NCBI GenBank assembly: GCA_964541695.1
Contig: CAZIRB010000134.1
Span: forward strand, 1 to 5,315
Origin: CAZKGE01 sp964541695
Lineage (GTDB): Bacteria > Bacillota > Clostridia > Christensenellales > CAG-138
Length of the DNA stretch: 5,315 nt
Reading direction: 5' to 3'
Part shown: one piece after another, positions 1-5,315 of the stretch
How the letters are laid out: each line of letters begins with the position of its first letter
Numbering within the stretch: position 1 is the stretch's first letter
Made by a program: the position numbers and the translations under genes
Notes under the pieces: generated by a model
Seen by the model: only the letters and a program-made list of their open reading frames with translations
Told to the model about the DNA's origin: nothing
The model's database searches: none

Positions 1-1508
<1,508 letters not shown>

Positions 1509-1511
1509 AAC

Positions 1512-2465
1512 ATGGCGGGCGTATACGTCCACATCCCGTTCTGCGTCAAAAAATGCGATTACTGCGACTTCGTTTCATACGCGTGCGCTGAGAGGCTCGG
1601 CGCGTATGTCGACGCGCTGCTTGCCGAGATAAAACTGACTTCCGCGGCGCTGCCGCGCGTTGCCGCGGACACCGTGTTCTTCGGCGGCGGTACGCCGTCG
1701 CTTTTGACAGGCGCGCAGTTTATGCGTATTTTGGATGCGCTGCGCGGCGCGTTTCCCATCGCGCCGGACGCCGAGATCACGGTTGAGACGAACCCCGGCA
1801 CGGCCTCGGCGGAGAAGCTCGCCGCCTACTGTAAAGCGGGCGCGAACCGCCTCTCGATCGGCCTGCAATCGACGGACGACGCGCTGCTTGCCGCCATCGG
1901 CCGCATCCACACGGCCGCGCAGTTTTTAGACACACTGGCGGATGCGCGCAAGGCGGGCTTTGGTAACGTCAATGCCGACGTGATGCACGGCCTGCCGGGC
2001 CAGACGATCGGGCAGTACCTCGACACGCTCAGACGCGTCGTCGATCTCGGCGTCGAGCACGTCTCGGCCTACGCGCTGATACTCGAGGAGGGCACGCCGC
2101 TGTTTCGGCGCGTGGAAGCGGGGGAGGTCGCGTCGCCCGACCCGGATCTCGTCGCGGACATGCAGGACGCGGGCGCGGAGTACCTGGAAGAAAATGGTTT
2201 CTGCCGCTACGAGATCTCCAACTACGCTAAAACCGGCTTTTACTGCCGCCATAACTGGAACTACTGGGACAACGGCGAATATATTGGGATTGGCGCCGCC
2301 GCGCATTCCTGCCTGCGGCTGCCGGACCCCGAGACCGGCGCGNNNNNNNNNNNNNNNNNNNNNNNNNNNNNNNNNNNNNNNNNNNNNNNNNNNNNNNNNN
2401 NNNNNNNNNNNNNNNNNNNNNNNNNNNNNNNNNNNNNNNNNNCCGCCGGGGCCGAATTCACCTAA
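1512..2465 (+). CDS. hemW: Heme chaperone HemW (radical SAM, HemN-like), interrupted by an assembly gap
   Basis: HemW is a radical-SAM protein that binds heme and is thought to deliver it to target proteins. It was long misannotated as oxygen-independent coproporphyrinogen III oxidase. What is seen: YVHIPF followed by the cluster motif CX3CX2C (Cys11, Cys15, Cys18). The next residues are Asp-Phe rather than the extra Cys of true HemN, which favours HemW. GGGTPS at residues 58-63 is the SAM-binding glycine motif, and RLSIGLQS, HNWNYW (247-252) and AHS (264-266) are typical of the family. 277 codons are visible before the Ns at 2343. The family is usually about 375 residues, so roughly 100 codons are missing, more than the 100 Ns could encode. 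After the gap the frame reading AGAEFT then TAA (2463-2465) resembles the hydrophobic/acidic end of HemW proteins. That assignment is likely but unproven, and its being in phase across the Ns means nothing. The ATG start lies 3 bases after lepA. No Shine-Dalgarno sequence is visible, so reinitiation after lepA is likely. Confidence 0.9.
   Translation: MAGVYVHIPFCVKKCDYCDFVSYACAERLGAYVDALLAEIKLTSAALPRVAADTVFFGGGTPSLLTGAQFMRILDALRGAFPIAPDAEITVETNPGTASAEKLAAYCKAGANRLSIGLQSTDDALLAAIGRIHTAAQFLDTLADARKAGFGNVNADVMHGLPGQTIGQYLDTLRRVVDLGVEHVSAYALILEEGTPLFRRVEAGEVASPDPDLVADMQDAGAEYLEENGFCRYEISNYAKTGFYCRHNWNYWDNGEYIGIGAAAHSCLRLPDPETGAXXXXXXXXXXXXXXXXXXXXXXXXXXXXXXXXXXAGAEFT
2343..2442. other. Assembly gap of 100 Ns
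   Basis: Exactly 100 consecutive Ns, the customary placeholder for a scaffold gap of unknown length. It falls inside the C-terminal third of hemW. Compared with usual HemW length, about 300 bases of coding sequence are missing, so the real gap is probably larger than drawn. The gene order on either side is the conserved one, which supports the join being correct, but extra sequence in the gap cannot be excluded. Confidence 0.97.
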
Positions 2466-2492
2466 TTGTCACATTTTTGCAACAGCATTCCC

Positions 2493-2521
2493 TTGACTTT
2501 ATAGCCGCGGAGTGCTATTTT
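2493..2521 (+). promoter_or_regulatory. Vegetative (sigma-A type) promoter of the hrcA-grpE-dnaK operon
   Basis: The -35 element TTGACT (2493-2498, 5/6 to consensus) and the -10 element TATTTT (2516-2521, 4/6) are separated by the ideal 17 bases. A TG at 2513-2514, one base before the -10, makes this an extended -10 promoter. Transcription would start at about 2526-2528, giving a leader of nearly 60 bases before the hrcA TTG. The CIRCE operator begins only a few bases into the transcript, so bound HrcA would block polymerase at the start site. This is the usual arrangement for class I heat-shock operons in Firmicutes. Confidence 0.8.
2510..2517 (+). promoter_or_regulatory. Extra CIRCE-like half-site over the -10 element
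   Basis: GAGTGCTA here is identical to the first eight bases of the right CIRCE arm at 2551-2558, 41 bases downstream and so close to four helical turns away. It is also an inverted match to TAGCACTC in the left arm (2534-2541), with 16 bases between. It overlaps the TG motif and the first two bases of the -10. The sequence match is certain. Binding by HrcA is inference, since HrcA is known to bind the full palindrome. Confidence 0.4.
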
Positions 2522-2532
2522 TTTCACAGTGG

Positions 2533-2559
2533 TTAGCACTCAATTTGATAGAGTGCTAA
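2533..2559 (+). promoter_or_regulatory. CIRCE operator (HrcA binding site)
   Basis: A perfect copy of the consensus: TTAGCACTC (2533-2541), a 9-base spacer AATTTGATA, and GAGTGCTAA (2551-2559). The flanking G2532 and C2560 extend each arm to 10 paired bases. HrcA dimers bind this inverted repeat and repress hrcA, grpE and dnaK, with release on heat shock as HrcA loses activity, which depends on GroEL availability in studied species. Lying in the 5' leader, the repeat can also form a 10-bp mRNA hairpin, which in B. subtilis affects transcript stability. It ends 9 bases before the hrcA ribosome binding site. Confidence 0.98.
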
Positions 2560-2568
2560 CAATATCGG

Positions 2569-2576
2569 AAAGGAGG
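2569..2576 (+). promoter_or_regulatory. Strong ribosome binding site of hrcA
   Basis: AAAGGAGG lies 8 bases before the TTG at 2585, an ideal distance. It decides the start: there is no in-frame ATG or GTG in this stretch, and the protein then begins MELDTRKLQIL as HrcA proteins do. Confidence 0.9.
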
Positions 2577-2584
2577 CGGCAGCG

Positions 2585-3625
2585 TTGGAGCTGGATACCA
2601 GGAAGTTGCAGATCCTCAAGGCCATCATCGACGAATATATTCTGTCCGCTTCCCCCGTGGGCTCGCGCTCGATCAGCCGCAGGGACGGCTTCAACCTCTC
2701 GAGCGCGACGATCCGCAACGAGATGGCGGACCTCGAGGACCTCGGGTACCTCGAGCAGCCGCATACGTCCGCGGGCCGCATCCCGTCCGACAAGGGCTAC
2801 AGATTGTACGTCAACTCGATCGTGCACCGCGCGCAGCTTTCTCCGGACGAGATCAAGCTGATGCGCGCGCACTTCGATTCGCACATCGACGAGATCGAGC
2901 AGGTCATGAAACAGACGGCGCACGCGCTGTCCGCCGTGACGCAGTATACGGCCATGGTGCTGCCGCCGATGCTCGCGGCAAACAGGCTGCGGCGCATCCA
3001 GATCGTGCCGCTGACCGAGGGCAAGGCGCTCGTGGTGATCGTGACCGACACGGGCTTTGCCAAGGACGCGATCATCCGCGTGCCGGACAACATGACCGGC
3101 GCGGAACTTGACAAACTATCGCATATGATGAGCGAGCGGTTCTACGACTGCCGCATGGACGTCATCGGCGAGCGCGTGATCTCGGAGCTGGGCGACGAGT
3201 TCTACAGCCGCCGCGAGTTTGTAAACGCGATGCTCGAGGCGGTCGAGCGCAAGCTCTCGCCGACGGCGCGCAACGTCGAGCTCTCGGGCACGACGAATAT
3301 GCTGACCTATCCCGAATACGCGGACATGAACAAGGCCAAGACCTTTCTTGCCGCGGTCGAGGGGCGCGACGCGCTGTACAACATGCTCACAAAGGCCAGC
3401 GCGATGGAGTTTTCGATCACGATCGGCATGGAGAACGAGCATGAGCAGCTCAAGGACTGCAGCATCGTGACCGCGACCTACCGCATCGGCGACGAGCCGA
3501 TGGGCTCGATCGGCGTGATCGGGCCGACGCGCATGCACTACGGCAAGGTGCTCTCCGTGCTGGAATTCATGCGGCGGAGCCTTGGCGACGTGCTGACGAA
3601 CTACATGGAGGAGGACAGACGGTAA
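2585..3625 (+). CDS. hrcA: Heat-inducible transcription repressor HrcA
   Basis: HrcA is the cytoplasmic repressor of class I heat-shock genes; it binds CIRCE as a dimer. The protein is 346 residues, the normal full length. The N-terminal winged-helix DNA-binding domain spans about residues 1-80, with PVGSRSIS (24-31), LSSATIRNEMADLEDLGYLE (38-57) and PHTSAGRIPSDKGYRLYV (59-76), all hallmarks of the family. The rest is the GAF-like dimerisation domain with its inserted segment, and it ends normally (EFMRRSLGDVLTNYMEE). The start is TTG at 2585, chosen from the AAAGGAGG 8 bases upstream and the match to family N-termini. The gene is first in its operon and directly downstream of a perfect CIRCE, so it represses itself. 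The stop TAA (3623-3625) is one base from the grpE start, which implies translational coupling. No frameshift or missing key segment is seen. Confidence 0.98.
   Translation: MELDTRKLQILKAIIDEYILSASPVGSRSISRRDGFNLSSATIRNEMADLEDLGYLEQPHTSAGRIPSDKGYRLYVNSIVHRAQLSPDEIKLMRAHFDSHIDEIEQVMKQTAHALSAVTQYTAMVLPPMLAANRLRRIQIVPLTEGKALVVIVTDTGFAKDAIIRVPDNMTGAELDKLSHMMSERFYDCRMDVIGERVISELGDEFYSRREFVNAMLEAVERKLSPTARNVELSGTTNMLTYPEYADMNKAKTFLAAVEGRDALYNMLTKASAMEFSITIGMENEHEQLKDCSIVTATYRIGDEPMGSIGVIGPTRMHYGKVLSVLEFMRRSLGDVLTNYMEEDRR
3607..3614 (+). promoter_or_regulatory. Ribosome binding site of grpE inside the end of hrcA
   Basis: GGAGGAGG lies within the last codons of hrcA and ends 12 bases before the TTG at 3627, longer than the usual 5-9. 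It is the only Shine-Dalgarno-like run near this start. Ribosomes finishing hrcA pass directly over it, so coupling to hrcA translation may make up for the loose spacing. Confidence 0.7.
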
Positions 3626-3626
3626 A

Positions 3627-4244
3627 TTGAGCAAGAAGGACAAGGACCATCTGGACGAAACGGCAGCCGCGCGGCAGGACGGCGCACAGCAGCAGCCGGC
3701 GTCGCCGGACCAGGCGGCGGCAAACGCCGCCGAGGCGGGCGCGGCCGGGCAGAACGCCGCGCCGGAGAGCTATACGCTGACCGCCGAGGAGTTTTCCAAG
3801 GTGCAGCAGCACATCGCGGACCTCCAGAAGGAGAAGGACGAGACGGTGGCGCTGCTGCAGCGGACCATGGCGGATTTCGACAATTTCCGCAAGCGCAACG
3901 CGTCCGTCCGCAGGGACAGCTTCGACGAGGGCGTTCGCTCCGCGGTTTCGGAGCTTCTGCCGATGCTCGACAACTTCTCCGTGGCGCTGCAGATGGGCGC
4001 CGGCGCGCCCGAGAGCTGGCGCTCCGGGGTCGAGATGGTGTACCGGCAGTTCGGCGCGGCGCTTGAGAAGCTCGGCGTGACCGAGGTCGACGCGTCGGGC
4101 AAATTCGACCCGCGGCTGCACAACGCGGTGTTCCGCGAGAAAGCGGAGGGCCGCGAGGAAGGCGATATCCTGGAGGTGCTGCAAAAGGGATACCGGATGG
4201 GCGAAACCATCCTCCGTCATAGCATCGTAAAGGTTGCCGAATAA
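3627..4244 (+). CDS. grpE: Nucleotide exchange factor GrpE (Hsp70 cofactor)
   Basis: GrpE acts as a dimer in the cytoplasm to release ADP from DnaK, resetting its chaperone cycle, and serves as a thermosensor in studied bacteria. The protein is 205 residues, within the normal range. Residues 1-48 are a low-complexity Ala/Gln/Asp-rich tail, probably disordered. Residues 53-105 fit the long dimer helix, with the family stretch DFDNFRKR (83-90), then ELLPMLDNF (109-117). The C-terminal beta domain contacting DnaK holds FDPRLHNAV (160-168), VLQKGY (184-189) and LRHSIVKV (196-203). The start is TTG, one base after the hrcA stop. No nearby in-frame ATG fits better, though the weakly conserved N-terminus leaves some doubt about the exact start. 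The gene ends with two in-frame stops, TAA TAA (4242-4247). No CIRCE or good promoter is seen before it, so it depends on the hrcA promoter. Confidence 0.96.
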   Translation: MSKKDKDHLDETAAARQDGAQQQPASPDQAAANAAEAGAAGQNAAPESYTLTAEEFSKVQQHIADLQKEKDETVALLQRTMADFDNFRKRNASVRRDSFDEGVRSAVSELLPMLDNFSVALQMGAGAPESWRSGVEMVYRQFGAALEKLGVTEVDASGKFDPRLHNAVFREKAEGREEGDILEVLQKGYRMGETILRHSIVKVAE

Positions 4245-4264
4245 TAAGTATTAAAGAATATATT

Positions 4265-4270
4265 GGAGGA
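4265..4270 (+). promoter_or_regulatory. Ribosome binding site of dnaK
   Basis: GGAGGA lies 8 bases before ATG 4279, in an AT-rich spacer of 34 bases after grpE. Good spacing plus an ATG start suggests dnaK is translated more efficiently than hrcA and grpE, which both start with TTG. Confidence 0.85.
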
Positions 4271-4278
4271 CGAAACAT

Positions 4279-5315
4279 ATGGGAAAAATCATTGGCATCG
4301 ACCTGGGCACCACGAACTCCTGCGTGGCGATTCTGGAGGGCGGCGAGCCTGTCGTCATCCCCAATTCCGAGGGAGCGCGCACGACGCCGTCCGTCGTCGC
4401 GTTCAAGGACGGGGAGCGCATGGTCGGCATGATCGCCAAGCGCCAGGCAATTACGAACCCGGACAGGACGGTCGCCTCGATCAAGCGCGATATGGGTTCG
4501 GCGCGAAAGGTAAAGATCGAGGGCAAGGAATACACGCCGCAGGAGATCTCCGCGATGATCCTGCAGAAACTCAAGCAGGACGCGGAGAGCTACCTCGGCG
4601 AGACGGTCAAGCAGGCGGTCATCACGGTGCCGGCGTACTTTACGGACAGCCAGCGCCAGGCCACCAAGGACGCGGGCCGCATCGCGGGCCTCGACGTGCT
4701 GCGCATCATCAACGAGCCTACGGCCGCGGCGCTTGCGTACGGCATGGATAAGGAGCATAATCAGAAGATACTGGTGTACGACCTGGGCGGCGGCACGTTC
4801 GACGTGTCGATTCTCGAGATCGGCGACGGCGTGTTCGAGGTGCTGGCCACGGCGGGCAACAATAGATTGGGCGGCGACGACTTCGATCAGCGGCTGATGG
4901 ACTACATCGTCGCGGACTTTAAGCGGAACAGCGGCATCGACCTCGGCAACGACAAGATGGCCATGCAGCGCCTCAAGGAAGCCGCCGAAAAGGCCAAGAT
5001 CGAGCTGTCCGGCGTCGTGCAGACCACGATCAACCTGCCGTTCATTACGATGGATAAGGACGGCCCGAAGCACCTGGATATCACGGTCACGCGCGCCAAG
5101 TTCAACGAGCTGATCGCGGACCTGATCGATAAGACCAGGGAGTGCGTGTTCAAGGCCATGACGGACGCGAACCTCAAGAAGGAGCAGATCGACAAGGTCA
5201 TCCTCGTCGGCGGTTCCTCGCGCATCCCGTCCGTGCAGGACATGGTCAAGAGCATCACCGGCAAGGAGCCGTTCAAGGGCATCAACCCCGACGAGTGCGT
5301 CGCCATCGGCGCGGC
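4279..5315 (+). CDS. dnaK: Molecular chaperone DnaK (Hsp70), 3'-truncated
   Basis: DnaK is the cytoplasmic ATP-driven chaperone that binds exposed hydrophobic peptides, working with DnaJ and GrpE. 345 codons are visible of about 610, covering most of the ATPase domain. The substrate-binding domain and lid lie past the right edge. What is seen: the phosphate-1 motif IGIDLGTTNS (5-14), VPAYFTDSQRQATKDAG (117-133), NEPTAAALAYG (145-155), the phosphate-2 motif DLGGGTFDVS (168-177), GGDDFD, and the adenosine-side motif VILVGGSSRIP (307-317). The stretch from about residues 68-110 reads IKRDMGSARKVKIEG and then YTPQEISA, without the roughly 24-residue insert found in Gram-negative DnaK; this is the Gram-positive form. 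The start is ATG 4279, with GGAGGA 8 bases upstream. It is third in the hrcA-grpE-dnaK operon, so it should be under CIRCE/HrcA control and heat induced. All nucleotide-binding motifs in view are intact. Confidence 0.98.
   Translation, partial: MGKIIGIDLGTTNSCVAILEGGEPVVIPNSEGARTTPSVVAFKDGERMVGMIAKRQAITNPDRTVASIKRDMGSARKVKIEGKEYTPQEISAMILQKLKQDAESYLGETVKQAVITVPAYFTDSQRQATKDAGRIAGLDVLRIINEPTAAALAYGMDKEHNQKILVYDLGGGTFDVSILEIGDGVFEVLATAGNNRLGGDDFDQRLMDYIVADFKRNSGIDLGNDKMAMQRLKEAAEKAKIELSGVVQTTINLPFITMDKDGPKHLDITVTRAKFNELIADLIDKTRECVFKAMTDANLKKEQIDKVILVGGSSRIPSVQDMVKSITGKEPFKGINPDECVAIGA

Noticed and set aside
2443..2492. Terminator between hemW and hrcA
   Set aside because: The visible bases contain no stable GC-rich stem followed by a T-run; the short TTG/CAA pairing around 2466-2482 is only about 3 bp. 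Read-through from lepA-hemW into hrcA is therefore possible, but the gap hides part of the region.
2477..2505. Alternative promoter TTGCAA - 17 bases - TATAGC upstream of hrcA
   Set aside because: Both boxes match only 4/6, there is no extended -10, and CIRCE would sit farther from its start. The promoter at 2493-2521 is clearly better. It could be a minor second start but cannot be supported from sequence alone.
3715..3732. Hairpin of 7 bp with AAAC loop (CGGCGGC / GCCGCCG) in grpE
   Set aside because: It lies in the Ala-rich N-terminal coding stretch, where repeated GCG/GCC codons make such palindromes easily, and no T-run follows, so it is not a terminator.
4234..4264. Possible internal dnaK promoter TTGCCG ... 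TATATT
   Set aside because: The spacer is 19 bases and the -35 is poor. Transcription would start at about 4271, after the dnaK Shine-Dalgarno, leaving a leader without a ribosome binding site.
3601..5073. Long open frame of about 490 codons on the minus strand opposite dnaK and grpE
   Set aside because: Over dnaK its codons are exactly in register with the sense codons, so it stays open simply because dnaK here lacks TTA, CTA and TCA codons, as expected in GC-rich DNA. The product is Arg/Pro-rich with no recognisable domain, and long frames opposite hsp70 genes are a known compositional effect.

Overview
The window holds the conserved Firmicutes run lepA – hemW – hrcA – grpE – dnaK, all on the + strand. 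lepA has lost its start at the left edge, and dnaK runs off the right edge. The organism is most likely a GC-rich member of the Clostridia or a related low-complexity-envelope Firmicutes lineage. Four things point there: the gene order matches that of Bacillus subtilis and many clostridia; a perfect CIRCE operator controls hrcA; the DnaK ATPase domain has the short Gram-positive form of its N-terminal region; and Shine-Dalgarno sites are strong. Codon third positions are mostly G or C. The run of 100 Ns suggests a draft or metagenome-derived scaffold. Genus cannot be told from this sequence.

Positions 1-1508 carry the last ~500 codons of lepA (elongation factor 4). After a 3-base gap comes hemW (from 1512), a radical-SAM heme chaperone. 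hemW is interrupted by exactly 100 Ns (2343-2442), a usual placeholder for a gap of unknown size. Its last few codons probably lie just after the gap (stop at 2463-2465).

Positions 2466-2584 are the control region of the heat-shock operon. They hold a sigma-A-type promoter with an extended -10, a perfect CIRCE operator just downstream of the predicted transcription start, and a strong ribosome binding site. An extra CIRCE half-site, GAGTGCTA, overlaps the -10 element and is the most interesting detail in the window. hrcA (TTG start) encodes the repressor that binds CIRCE. grpE (TTG start) follows one base later and dnaK (ATG start) 34 bases after that. HrcA would repress its own operon, and GrpE is the nucleotide exchange factor for DnaK. 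dnaJ would be expected just past the right edge.

No mobile element, CRISPR array, RNA gene or undescribed system is visible. This is an ordinary core-genome region. The points worth a second look concern the operator layout, start codon choice and the assembly gap.
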